The position numbers were made by a program, and so were the translations under genes. DNA of 64,000 nucleotides, from positions 1 to 64,000 of the forward strand of contig CAJKBH010000013.1 of assembly GCA_905198125.1 (NCBI GenBank), given 5' to 3'. Every line of letters begins with the position of its first letter. Within the stretch, counting starts at the first letter, position 1. This DNA comes from an uncultured Porphyromonadaceae bacterium. GTDB taxonomy: Bacteria; Bacteroidota; Bacteroidia; Bacteroidales; Muribaculaceae. Positions 44,239-52,818 of this stretch are shown piece by piece. The notes under the pieces were generated by a model, which saw only the letters and a list, made by a program, of their open reading frames with translations, was not told the DNA's origin and did no database searches.

Positions 44239-45270
44239 CTATTTGATGCCGAACAGGGAGAGGATGCGGCGGCCGAGGGTGGTTTTCTTGAAGGAGATGA
44301 ATTTGCCGGCAAGACTCTTGTCGGGATCCTTTCCAAGTCGTATCTGACCTTTGTCAAGTTGCTCTACACGGGCTATCAGGGCCTGGGTAGAGGCCGAGAC
44401 CTCAGGCACATAGTCCGGCATGTTTACATCGAGGCCGTCAAGGTCGTATTTCCTTTCGTCCCAGCGTTTGGCTTCCTTTTCGGTGATGTACTCCTTGCCA
44501 AGCACATATATCTCGGCATCCGTGCTGACATAAAAAGGTTCGTCAGGCTGATTGAACCGGAACATGTTGCGGCCGCGCCCAACTGACTCCAGACTGTATG
44601 AATAACTTGTCAAATTGGAAGCAAACGCATTATCGCTTATAACGTTGTCGTAATTATATCCGATTCTGAACTTATCGAACTCAAAGTTGCTTCTGAAGAA
44701 TCCGTCAAAAGCGGGGGCCCAGCGACGTGATAATGTGTCTGCCCTGACGTCGACATCGATCCGCACTTTGTCATTATCTTTCATCCAGATTTCGGCAGGT
44801 CTGAATTTGCCATGTATTGTATCGGTACCGACATCTGAATTCTGTAATCGTTCCGGGAGCGGCATATTCGGCACCAATCCCATCCAGTCTGACCATGAGA
44901 AGTGAAAACGGCATTCGTCGCTGATACTGTCAAGTCCATTATGATTTGAGAATCTGTAATAAGATTTTGAGGTAAGCATACGTGGCTTGGTCCAACCATG
45001 AAACTTAGATTTACGTCCGACAGGCAACATATAGTCCACAAGTTTCTCACGGAACATAAATACGGTATCCGAATATGTGGTCATAGTGGAATACTCCCGC
45101 AGATATGCAAGAATATGGAGCACCGAGTTCTTGCGGGATTCGACGAGTACTTCCGGCAAGTCCATAACTTTAACGGAAGGACGGTCCTTGGGTCCCGACT
45201 GAGCCATGCCTTCAGATGAAATTACGGCAATGGCCAACGGAAGCAATATGAATGTCAAGTGGATTCTCAC
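44239..45270 (-). CDS. Hypothetical secreted Bacteroidales protein
   Basis: A 343-aa exported protein with a signal peptide (1-24, ending GMAQ). The opening VMDLPEVLVESRKNSVLHIL resembles the linker after carboxypeptidase-like domains in outer-membrane proteins, but that domain is absent. The rest is beta-rich with many Asp, Arg and aromatic residues. I do not recognise a family with a known function. The promoter box lies so close to the ATG that the mRNA may be leaderless. It converges with the CPBP gene, 12 nt between stops. Confidence 0.72.
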   Translation of the reverse strand: MRIHLTFILLPLAIAVISSEGMAQSGPKDRPSVKVMDLPEVLVESRKNSVLHILAYLREYSTMTTYSDTVFMFREKLVDYMLPVGRKSKFHGWTKPRMLTSKSYYRFSNHNGLDSISDECRFHFSWSDWMGLVPNMPLPERLQNSDVGTDTIHGKFRPAEIWMKDNDKVRIDVDVRADTLSRRWAPAFDGFFRSNFEFDKFRIGYNYDNVISDNAFASNLTSYSYSLESVGRGRNMFRFNQPDEPFYVSTDAEIYVLGKEYITEKEAKRWDERKYDLDGLDVNMPDYVPEVSASTQALIARVEQLDKGQIRLGKDPDKSLAGKFISFKKTTLGRRILSLFGIK

Positions 45271-45274
45271 GCCA

Positions 45275-45306
45275 CAAAATTACATAACAGACTTGGGATG
45301 ACCCAA
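45275..45306 (-). promoter_or_regulatory. Promoter abutting the start of the orphan secreted gene
   Basis: On the minus strand, TTG (45304-45306), a 21-nt spacer and TAATTTTG (45282 to 45275). The -7 box ends only 4 nt before the ATG at 45270, so the transcript should start at or next to the start codon. Confidence 0.65.
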
Positions 45307-45356
45307 TAATTCAGATTAAAAGATGTGGAATGTTATTTACAAACGTTAAAAGCATT

Positions 45357-45388
45357 TTTGGCGGATAGGATAATATTTGCTAAATTTG
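45357..45388 (+). promoter_or_regulatory. Promoter of the GH51-esterase operon
   Basis: TTTG (45357-45360), a 20-nt spacer and TAAATTTG (45381-45388), an excellent consensus match. The predicted leader is about 50 nt. Confidence 0.85.
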
Positions 45389-45446
45389 CATTTATTGTAG
45401 AAAATACACTTATACTCAAGCGTAATATTAACCTTAAAAATACAAT

Positions 45447-46988
45447 ATGACAAAGAAATTGCTGATGCCCTTGGTGGCGGCCATGTTGGGAGTGACATCG
45501 GTCCAGGCTGCGAACGTAACGCTTCAGATGGACCAGGTAAATCCGGATGCCAAAATCATGCCGGAAATCTACGGACAGTTTGCCGAGCATCTCGGCGCCT
45601 GTATCTATGGAGGCCTATGGGTAGGTCCCGATTCTTCCATACCAAACACCAACGGATACCGTAACGACGTGCTTCAGGCTCTGAAAGAGCTTAAAGTACC
45701 CGTGATGCGCTGGCCCGGCGGATGCTTCGCCGACGAATACCACTGGCGTGACGGCATCGGTCCGCAGAAGGATCGTCCCACGCAGGTCAACAACAACTGG
45801 GGTGGCACCGTAGAGGACAACTCGTTCGGAACACACGAATTCTTCAATCTCTGCGAACTGTTGGGCTGTGAGCCTTATCTGAGCGGCAATGTCGGTTCCG
45901 GCACGGTGCAGGAATTGGCACAGTGGGTGGAATACATCACTGCCGACAACGGCCCGATGGCCAAACTGCGCGAACAGAACGGCCGCAAGGAGCCTTGGAA
46001 GCTCAAATATCTTGGCGTTGGAAACGAGTGCTGGGGTTGCGGAGGCAATTTCCGCCCCGAATATTATGCCGACGTATATCGCAGATACCAGACATATTGC
46101 CGTAACTTCGGCGACAATAAGCTGTATAAGATTGCATCCGGCGCCAGCGATTACGACTATAACTGGACCGACGTGATGATGAAGAACGCCGGCCGTTACA
46201 TGGACGGTATATCCCTGCACTATTATACGGTGACCGGATGGGACGGTTCTAAAGGCTCTGCCATCAAGTTCACGCCGGCAGACTATTACTGGACGATGGG
46301 CAAGTGCCTCGAGATAGAGGATGTGATAGCTCAGCACGAACAGATAATGGACAAATACGACGACAAGAAGCGTGTTAACCTGCTGGTAGACGAGTGGGGT
46401 ACATGGTGGGACGTAGAACCCGGCACGAATCCCGGACACCTGTTCCAGCAGAACACCATGCGCGACGCCATGGTAGCCGCATTGTCGCTCAACGTGTTCC
46501 AGCGCCACACCGAACGCGTAAAGATGGCCAACATCGCCCAGATGGCCAACGTGCTTCAGTCAATGGTTCTGACCAAAGGCGACCAGATGGTAAAGACTCC
46601 TACTTATTACGTCTTCAAGATGTACATACCTCATCAGGATGCAACGCCCATCCCTCTGGACGTAACTACCGACAAGGTCCGTTGCGGTGACAAATGGGAC
46701 GTCGACCGTCTGCAGGCCACAGCATCCAGGAAGGATGGCAAGGTTACTGTTTCCCTGGCCAACATTGACCTGGAGAATCCCCAGGAGGTGGAGATCAATA
46801 CAGGACTTGCCAAAATCAGGAGCATCAACGGCGAAATCCTGACCTGCAAGAGCATCAACGATTACAATGACTTCGGTCAGCCCGAGAAGGTGACTCTTAA
46901 ACCTTTCAAGGACGCGAAAGCCGGCAAGAACGGAGTGGTGAAAGTGAAACTGCCGGCAAAATCCATAGTTACCATCACAATGGAATAA
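45447..46988 (+). CDS. Alpha-N-arabinofuranosidase, GH51 (short form)
   Basis: A 513-aa arabinofuranosidase of the compact GH51 type, but exported, with a signal peptide (1-21, ending SVQA). IYGQFAEHLGACIYGGLW and MRWPGGCFADEYHW are family strands. The acid/base glutamate is in GVGNECWGCGG and the nucleophile in LLVDEWGTWW. A C-terminal beta-sandwich covers the last 150 residues or so. It differs clearly from the 656-aa GH51 7 kb away, so the region has two non-redundant GH51 forms. The esterase gene starts 12 nt downstream in the same transcript. Confidence 0.93.
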   Translation: MTKKLLMPLVAAMLGVTSVQAANVTLQMDQVNPDAKIMPEIYGQFAEHLGACIYGGLWVGPDSSIPNTNGYRNDVLQALKELKVPVMRWPGGCFADEYHWRDGIGPQKDRPTQVNNNWGGTVEDNSFGTHEFFNLCELLGCEPYLSGNVGSGTVQELAQWVEYITADNGPMAKLREQNGRKEPWKLKYLGVGNECWGCGGNFRPEYYADVYRRYQTYCRNFGDNKLYKIASGASDYDYNWTDVMMKNAGRYMDGISLHYYTVTGWDGSKGSAIKFTPADYYWTMGKCLEIEDVIAQHEQIMDKYDDKKRVNLLVDEWGTWWDVEPGTNPGHLFQQNTMRDAMVAALSLNVFQRHTERVKMANIAQMANVLQSMVLTKGDQMVKTPTYYVFKMYIPHQDATPIPLDVTTDKVRCGDKWDVDRLQATASRKDGKVTVSLANIDLENPQEVEINTGLAKIRSINGEILTCKSINDYNDFGQPEKVTLKPFKDAKAGKNGVVKVKLPAKSIVTITME

Positions 46989-47000
46989 GCCGGAATCAAA

Positions 47001-48422
47001 ATGAAACACATAATACTTGCGGCTGCCGCATTCGCCGCATTAACAACGAATGCCATGACCACCTCACCCATGATAAGCGACGGAATGGTGCTGCCACAGA
47101 ACACATCCGCTCATGTCTGGGGCACCGCCGACCCCGGCGAAAAAATCTCAGTGACTCCATCGTGGAGCAACAAGGCATACACTGTCAAGGCTGATAAGGA
47201 CGGCCGATGGCTTACGTCTGTTGCGATACCCGCAGCCTCATACACTAAGTATGACCTGATTATTTCAGGTAAAAACAGTTCTGATACAATCAAAAACGTA
47301 CTGATAGGAGAGGTGTGGCTGGCATCGGGGCAATCCAACATGGAGATGCCCCTTAAGGGTTTCCCCGGCTGTAATGTAAAGAACGGCTTTAAGGAAATAG
47401 CCAAGGCACGTCAGTATGCCGACAAGGTAAGGTTCTACACTGTTCCGACCAGTCAGAGTTATGAACCTGTGGAAAATGTCAATGCGCACTGGACGGTACC
47501 GGGCCCCGATACGGCTACCGAATACTCGGCTACCGCGTGGTATTTCGCCACTCGCCTAAACGATGTGCTGGACATTCCCATCGGCATCGTTTCGGCCGCA
47601 TACGGCGGCTCAAAGGTAGAGAGCTGGCTTCCACGCGAGATTCTTGAGAAATATCCTGACGTCTCGCTTGATCCCAAGGATATAGAGAACATGACTTCGT
47701 ATTGGCGTCCCATGCTGATGTATAACGCCATGTTCAAGCCAATAAACAAATACACATATAACGGTATAATCTGGTATCAGGGCTGTTCCAACGTCAGGAG
47801 TTACGACACATACGCCGACCGTCTGGTTACGATGGTAAACCGCTGGCGTGAGGAATTGGGACGTGCTGACATACCTTTCTATGCCGTCGAAATAGCTCCA
47901 TACGAATATGACGACCCCGCCGAGGACGGGAAATCCCCGATGTTGCGCGAAGCACAGTGGGAGGCTGTAGCGCGCCTCGACAACGCCGACATGATATGCA
48001 CCAACGACATCGTGGAGGAGTACGAGCGGTTCAATATCCACCCGAGAAACAAGGAGGCCGTAGGACAGCGACTCGGGGATCTTGCCCTCAACAAGACATA
48101 CGGCAAGAAACAGTTTATGGCCGGAAGCCCGAAGTATAAGAGCCATCGCGTGGAGGGTGACAAGATCATGGTAACCATAGACTCGCCCAATCATGGCATT
48201 TGCCGGAATTATGACATCAAGGGTTTTGAGATTGCCGGAGAGGACGGTAAATATTATCCTGTGTCAGATGTAATCTTCCTGTGGCAGACCAATGAATTTC
48301 AGCTGAGCAATCCTGACGTGCCCCATCCGGTTTCAGCACGCTACGGCTACGGAGATTTCATGCCCGGCAACGTGTATGGAGGCAATTACCTGCCGCTGAT
48401 ACCTTTCACTACCAAACCATAA
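47001..48422 (+). CDS. Sialate O-acetylesterase-type (SASA) carbohydrate esterase
   Basis: A 473-aa exported esterase of the SGNH-like SASA family. A signal peptide (1-18) is followed by an N-terminal beta domain (about 20-95) and the catalytic domain. The nucleophile block is LASGQSNMEMPL, and NGIIWYQGCSN is the second signature; the catalytic His is expected near RLGDLALNK. Family members remove acetyl groups from sialic acid or from plant glycans such as acetylated xylan or pectin. Co-transcription with a GH51 arabinofuranosidase favours plant-glycan deacetylation here. It is followed by a bidirectional terminator. Confidence 0.88.
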   Translation: MKHIILAAAAFAALTTNAMTTSPMISDGMVLPQNTSAHVWGTADPGEKISVTPSWSNKAYTVKADKDGRWLTSVAIPAASYTKYDLIISGKNSSDTIKNVLIGEVWLASGQSNMEMPLKGFPGCNVKNGFKEIAKARQYADKVRFYTVPTSQSYEPVENVNAHWTVPGPDTATEYSATAWYFATRLNDVLDIPIGIVSAAYGGSKVESWLPREILEKYPDVSLDPKDIENMTSYWRPMLMYNAMFKPINKYTYNGIIWYQGCSNVRSYDTYADRLVTMVNRWREELGRADIPFYAVEIAPYEYDDPAEDGKSPMLREAQWEAVARLDNADMICTNDIVEEYERFNIHPRNKEAVGQRLGDLALNKTYGKKQFMAGSPKYKSHRVEGDKIMVTIDSPNHGICRNYDIKGFEIAGEDGKYYPVSDVIFLWQTNEFQLSNPDVPHPVSARYGYGDFMPGNVYGGNYLPLIPFTTKP

Positions 48423-48449
48423 CGGACTGCAAACTGCGGTTGAAACGTT

Positions 48450-48484
48450 AAAGGTGTGTCGAAATCATTTATCGACACACCTTT
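48450..48484. terminator. Bidirectional terminator between esterase gene and luxS
   Basis: AAAGGTGTGTCGA (48450-48462) pairs perfectly with TCGACACACCTTT (48472-48484), a 13-bp stem with a 9-nt loop and A/T ends on both sides. It lies between convergent genes. Confidence 0.9.
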
Positions 48485-48507
48485 GTTTATGCTAATGCAA
48501 TTGACTC

Positions 48508-48987
48508 CTATTCAGGATAATTCAGATTCACATCCGTAGCGTTGTCCAACACATCAAGATACCTGCGTGCGTCTTTCTTGGCCTGGTCCAGATCCATGAA
48601 GGAGTAGTTTCCGCAGTCGCGTGGAGTCGCACCCGGAACTTCGCCCTCAAAACCGGCTACAAAACGCATTGTTTCGCGAATCAGAGGCAGGATGTCGCGA
48701 CTGGAACATTCACCCTGCACCAACAGATAATTCCCGGTGCAACATCCCATCGGTCCCCAATAAACAATCCTGTTCTGCCACTCCTCATGGTTGCGCAGGA
48801 ACGTAGCTGCCAAGTGCTCCATGGCATGAAGCGACTTTGGCGTTAAGGCAGGCTCGCGGTTGGGGCGAGTCATACGGATGTCGAACGTCGTTATTACGTC
48901 GCCTGCGGGCGTGGTATCGCGTCGCGACACATAGATGCCCGGTTCCAGACGCTCGTGGTCGATTGTAAAGCTTGCTATCTTCTTCAT
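48508..48987 (-). CDS. luxS: S-ribosylhomocysteine lyase LuxS
   Basis: A 159-aa metalloenzyme that splits S-ribosylhomocysteine into homocysteine and DPD, the AI-2 precursor, in the activated methyl cycle. The metal ligands are H54 and H58 in HAMEH and C125 in RDCGNYS. The catalytic cysteine is C82 in GPMGCCTG, with an unusual second Cys at 83 where Arg is common. The ATG overlaps the stop of the upstream GH5 gene (ATGA), so it is co-translated with a glycosidase rather than with pfs or methionine genes. No AI-2 receptor is seen in the window. Confidence 0.97.
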   Translation of the reverse strand: MKKIASFTIDHERLEPGIYVSRRDTTPAGDVITTFDIRMTRPNREPALTPKSLHAMEHLAATFLRNHEEWQNRIVYWGPMGCCTGNYLLVQGECSSRDILPLIRETMRFVAGFEGEVPGATPRDCGNYSFMDLDQAKKDARRYLDVLDNATDVNLNYPE

Positions 48988-49991
48988 TTATGATTACGTT
49001 TCTTTATGATGGTCTTGGCTGTCTTGCCCCACGGTTTGATCTGTTCTTCGGTCCAAAGCATGCCGTTGTCCGATGCGTCGGGTGTAACCATTGAACAAGT
49101 CTCGGTCTTGTCGGCGATGCTCCAGAATAGCATCGACAGCTTATGCTTGTCGGCGAACTCAACCCATTTCCGCATTGATTCCTCGTCGACGGGGCCGTCA
49201 CCGCTGGCTTCCATACCTCCGCATTCCGAGATAATCAGCGGAAGTCCGTTGGCTATGGCCTTTTCTGCCTTGTCGATCAATGGCTGCTTGTGTGTGGCCG
49301 CGTAGAAATGAAGCGAATAGAGCAGGTTGTCATACTTCAGCGGCGATTCCGAGGCGATGTCCACATCCTGATCCCAGGTGGGGGAGCCTACTATTATCAC
49401 CGAATTGGGGGCTTTCTTACGGATTACCGGTATTATTTCTTCGGCGTACGCCTTCACTTCGTCCCATTTCACGGTTTCGGGTTCATTCCAGATCTCGTAC
49501 AATATGTTGGGAGTATCGCCATATTTCTCGGTAACGGCAGTAAAGAACTTCTTGGCGTTATCAAGGGTATTCTTGTGTGTATGCCAGTCTGCGATAACGT
49601 ACATATCGTTGGCTATCGCGGCGTCTATGACACGGTACAGCTTGTTCATAGCATCGATGGAATCGGCGTCGTAGCAGTTCACAACGTCCCATGATGTGTG
49701 CGCACCGATGGCAGCACGGGTGATGTTGGCGCCCCAGTTCTTCTTGAACGCCATCACTGTCGAGTCGTTATAGAAGCGGCCCCAGTTAGAGTGCCACCCC
49801 AGCGATGGTCCGTTCAGCACCATTGTGTCGCCCTTGGCGTTCAACAGGTACAGTCCCTCTACATGCAGGGGAGTCACAAAGGTGGAATCCTGTGCTTCAG
49901 TGTTATCCGCCTGTTTCTTGGCGCCGTTGCATGATACGGCCGCACTCCCGACCATCAGCATCATAGCTGCTATAGCTGTTATTTTCTTCAT
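48984..49991 (-). CDS. Glycoside hydrolase family 5 lipoprotein
   Basis: A 335-aa GH5 (cellulase-fold) enzyme. The signal sequence ends AAVSC, a relaxed lipobox, so it is probably a lipoprotein with mature Cys21. The barrel carries NGPSLGWHSN, the acid/base glutamate in YEIWNEPETV and the nucleophile in IISECGGM. This subgroup usually cuts beta-1,4-glucan, and less often mannan or lichenan; the substrate cannot be fixed from sequence. The luxS gene overlaps its stop by 4 nt. The nearby GH35, GH51 and SASA genes make a polysaccharide-degrading context. Confidence 0.9.
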   Translation of the reverse strand: MKKITAIAAMMLMVGSAAVSCNGAKKQADNTEAQDSTFVTPLHVEGLYLLNAKGDTMVLNGPSLGWHSNWGRFYNDSTVMAFKKNWGANITRAAIGAHTSWDVVNCYDADSIDAMNKLYRVIDAAIANDMYVIADWHTHKNTLDNAKKFFTAVTEKYGDTPNILYEIWNEPETVKWDEVKAYAEEIIPVIRKKAPNSVIIVGSPTWDQDVDIASESPLKYDNLLYSLHFYAATHKQPLIDKAEKAIANGLPLIISECGGMEASGDGPVDEESMRKWVEFADKHKLSMLFWSIADKTETCSMVTPDASDNGMLWTEEQIKPWGKTAKTIIKKRNHK

Positions 49992-50077
49992 CGTTCGTAG
50001 TATTATCTTAATTTAGTTTCAAAGAAAACAAAACATTGGCTAATAATCAAATCGAGGCACAATTTTACAACATATTG

Positions 50078-50085
50078 CAAAAATA
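50078..50085 (-). promoter_or_regulatory. Possible -7 element for GH5-luxS
   Basis: On the minus strand, TATTTTTG (50085 to 50078) matches TAnnTTTG. It lies just downstream of the MATE gene stop and about 87 nt before the GH5 start. No -33 box at the right distance was found, so read-through from the MATE gene is also possible. Confidence 0.35.
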
Positions 50086-50088
50086 ATA

Positions 50089-51498
50089 TCAAGAAACCAT
50101 AGGCTTTTCTTTCAATTTCATACTTTCGCTATCCGGCATAGTCCTGAATACCTTACGCTGGACTAAGAAGGCGGCAATCACTACCATAACGCCGGTAGCA
50201 GCCCACGACATGGGATATATGCTGAGCAGCGTGGGATAACTGTAATCGATCAAGGGAAATACCCATACCCATATAAGCCGCAATACGCAGGATCCGAAAA
50301 TGGTCAACAGCATGGGAATTACCGAATACCCGAGTCCCCGCATATACGAACCGGATATCTCGTAACTTGCGGCTATGGACTGGAACATCAGTACGTAATG
50401 AAAGCGGAGCTTGGCGTAATGTATCACTTCGGGGATATCGGTGAACACTCTAAGTGCGCCGTTTTCGAAAAAAATCAGGGCGAAATTGGCCAATAAAGAT
50501 AGGCCGAAAGCGTATGCCATGGATATGGCCCAGACACGTTTGCAACGGTTCTTTAACCCGGCGCCGTAATTCTGACTCGTGAATGCGATGGCCGCGCCGT
50601 TTATGCCCCCTATGATGAAATAACAGTATGCCTCGTAAGTCAGGGCCGTAGCTGAACCGGCTATGGCATCGGCGCCGAATTTATTGATTGACGACTGGAT
50701 AAATATATTGCTGATTGAAAACACCATTCCCTGCAGTCCGGCCGGCACTCCGATGCGCAGCATTTCCTTAAGGTCCGGCATTGATAGTTTCCATCGGTGC
50801 GGATTCAAAGGCATCTTGAACGGATCGTTCTCATGGGTCAGGAAGAAAACCATTATAGCGGCATTCACGGCATTGGAAATAACCGTGGCCCATGCCACTC
50901 CTTCCACACCCCAGCCGAACTGACCGGTGAACAACAGGTCGAGCAGGAAATTGCATAGAGTTGCCACGAATAGCGACTGAAACAGTTTGGGAGTGTCGCC
51001 GATGCTTCGTAATATAGACCCTCCGAAATTGTAGATCATCATGAACGGCATGCTGCAGAAGAATATTCGGAGATACTTCTCAGCCTGGTCTATGACATCC
51101 GGAGGAGCGCTCATTGCCTCGAGTATGGGACGTGTCAGTGTAGTTCCTATTGCTAAGAGCAGGAGACCGGACACAATGGATATGATTGCCACCGTACCTA
51201 CGGATTCGCGGATGCGGTCAGATTTATTTTCACCAATGTAACGGGCTATCACTGCATTGGCGCCTACGGCGATGCCGACAAACAGATTGACCATTATGCT
51301 TATGATCGGGCCGTTGCTGCCTACGGCCGCAATGTCGTGACTATCGGAATAATGTCCTATCACGGCCACGTCTATCACATTGAACGACTGCTGCAGGATT
51401 CCGCTGGCAATCAATGGCAACGCGAACCATAGGATTTTGCCCGCCAATGGCCCCGAAGTCATGTCTACATGATGTCTCGACCTTGTTAATAACGCCAT
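50089..51498 (-). CDS. MATE-family multidrug/cation antiporter
   Basis: A 469-aa inner-membrane transporter with about twelve membrane spans in two MatE halves. GKILWFALPLIASGILQQSFNVIDVAVIG opens the first half and GAAIAFTSQNYGAG lies in the second. MATE proteins export cationic drugs or metabolites in exchange for Na+ or H+. The substrate is not predictable. The 97-nt gap to the GH5-luxS pair on the same strand holds no terminator that I could see, so partial read-through into luxS is possible. Confidence 0.92.
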   Translation of the reverse strand: MALLTRSRHHVDMTSGPLAGKILWFALPLIASGILQQSFNVIDVAVIGHYSDSHDIAAVGSNGPIISIMVNLFVGIAVGANAVIARYIGENKSDRIRESVGTVAIISIVSGLLLLAIGTTLTRPILEAMSAPPDVIDQAEKYLRIFFCSMPFMMIYNFGGSILRSIGDTPKLFQSLFVATLCNFLLDLLFTGQFGWGVEGVAWATVISNAVNAAIMVFFLTHENDPFKMPLNPHRWKLSMPDLKEMLRIGVPAGLQGMVFSISNIFIQSSINKFGADAIAGSATALTYEAYCYFIIGGINGAAIAFTSQNYGAGLKNRCKRVWAISMAYAFGLSLLANFALIFFENGALRVFTDIPEVIHYAKLRFHYVLMFQSIAASYEISGSYMRGLGYSVIPMLLTIFGSCVLRLIWVWVFPLIDYSYPTLLSIYPMSWAATGVMVVIAAFLVQRKVFRTMPDSESMKLKEKPMVS

Positions 51499-51772
51499 AT
51501 CTTTATCCTATATACCGCTTCTCAGCTTTTCATCCTAATACCATTTCAGAAACGTATCGGAATCCCCTTAAATTATGTCTGCAATCCATGAAACCTGAAC
51601 AAAAAGACAATTTCATAACTTAAACGAATAAATATATAGATATAGTAAGATGCAACACAACCGCTCTCTGCCCGGATATATGGTTGATGAAATATTTAGA
51701 TCACATGATTCGTAATTTCGTACAGGAATAATCGTTGAATAATTAACGTTGAATAATCATAACGTAAGTAAG

Positions 51773-52396
51773 ATGATAAAGACAATATTGTTTGATATGG
51801 GGGGCGTGCTGTTTGAGATTGACACGAATCAGGCTAAACGTCGTTTCGAGGCATTGGGTGTCGATTCGGAACGCTATCTTGATGCGTATGAACAGCGGGG
51901 AATATTCCTTGACCTGGAGAGTGGAGCCTTAGGGGATGAGGAATTCATAAGCAGACTCAGCGAGATGGTCGGACATCCCGTGTCGAAAGAAGAAGCACGC
52001 CATGCCTGGTTAGGATATGTGAAAGAAATCTCGCTGGATCGACTCAACAGAATCGGCAAGCTGCGGCCCGGATACCGCACCTGCCTTGCCAGCAACACCA
52101 ATCCGTTCATGATGGATTTCACCGAAAGCGCTGAATTCAGCGGCGACGGCCATGGCATCGGTCATTATTTGGACCATCTATATTGCAGCTACCGGATGGG
52201 AGTATGCAAGCCTTCGGCCGAATTCTTCAACAAGATTCTTGAAGCCGAAGGGGTAAAGCCTGATGAAGTCATGTTTGTTGATGACAGCAAACGCAACATC
52301 GAAGCCGCCGCCCGTCTCGGCATTAACACACTGTGGGTTGATTCAGACAAAGACTGGCTCCCTGAGCTGGAAGCCAAACTGTCTCAACTTGATTGA
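51773..52396 (+). CDS. HAD-superfamily phosphatase (YihX-like)
   Basis: A 207-aa cytoplasmic HAD hydrolase. Motif I is FDMGGVLFEID (nucleophile Asp in DMGGV), motif II is LASNTNPF, motif III is KPSAEFF, and motif IV is FVDDSKRNIEAA. The DxGGV form is typical of the YihX/epoxide-hydrolase N-domain branch, which includes sugar-phosphate phosphatases. A TTG at 51749 could extend it, but the ATG directly before the conserved beta-strand is preferred. The substrate is unknown. It converges with trxA at a shared hairpin. The 274 nt upstream of it hold no gene; only a weak promoter-like TAATTTCG is seen. Confidence 0.88.
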   Translation: MIKTILFDMGGVLFEIDTNQAKRRFEALGVDSERYLDAYEQRGIFLDLESGALGDEEFISRLSEMVGHPVSKEEARHAWLGYVKEISLDRLNRIGKLRPGYRTCLASNTNPFMMDFTESAEFSGDGHGIGHYLDHLYCSYRMGVCKPSAEFFNKILEAEGVKPDEVMFVDDSKRNIEAAARLGINTLWVDSDKDWLPELEAKLSQLD

Positions 52397-52419
52397 ATAA
52401 TAGGGAACAACACAAATAC

Positions 52420-52452
52420 AAAGCGTGCCGGGACCCAATCTCGGCACGCTTT
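52420..52452. terminator. Bidirectional terminator between HAD gene and trxA
   Basis: AAAGCGTGCCG (52420-52430) pairs with CGGCACGCTTT (52442-52452) around an 11-nt loop, flanked by A-rich sequence on one side and TTATTATT on the other. Confidence 0.9.
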
Positions 52453-52475
52453 ATTATTACGTATTTATCTTATAA

Positions 52476-52790
52476 TCAGAGCAGGGGGAGAAGTTTCTCC
52501 TCAAGATCGGCGAGCTTGACCAGACCTACGCTGCGGTCCTTCAGTTCTCCGTCCTTGAAGAAGAGTACCGTCGGGATGTTTCGTACGCGATATTCCATTG
52601 TGATGTCCGATTCCTCGTCGATATTCAGCTTACCGATCTCGGCCTTATCGGCATACTTCTCTGCCAGTTCCTCTACGATAGGTCCCAACTTGATGCAGGG
52701 TCCGCACCAGGTGGCCCAGAAGTCTATCACAACCACCTTGCCCGAGTTGATGGCCTCGCGGGCCGTCTCGTCTGTAAATTTCTTTGCCAT
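52476..52790 (-). CDS. trxA: Thioredoxin
   Basis: A 104-aa cytoplasmic thioredoxin with active site WCGPC (Cys29 and Cys32), D23 in VIDFW and the cis-Pro segment RNIPTVLFF. It reduces disulfides in ribonucleotide reductase and other proteins and takes part in oxidative-stress defence. The start is 28 nt after the dnaE stop, so the two are probably one transcript, as in other Bacteroidales. Confidence 0.96.
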   Translation of the reverse strand: MAKKFTDETAREAINSGKVVVIDFWATWCGPCIKLGPIVEELAEKYADKAEIGKLNIDEESDITMEYRVRNIPTVLFFKDGELKDRSVGLVKLADLEEKLLPLL

Positions 52791-52818
52791 TGTTTATAAT
52801 TTTGGTTAATTGTATTCT

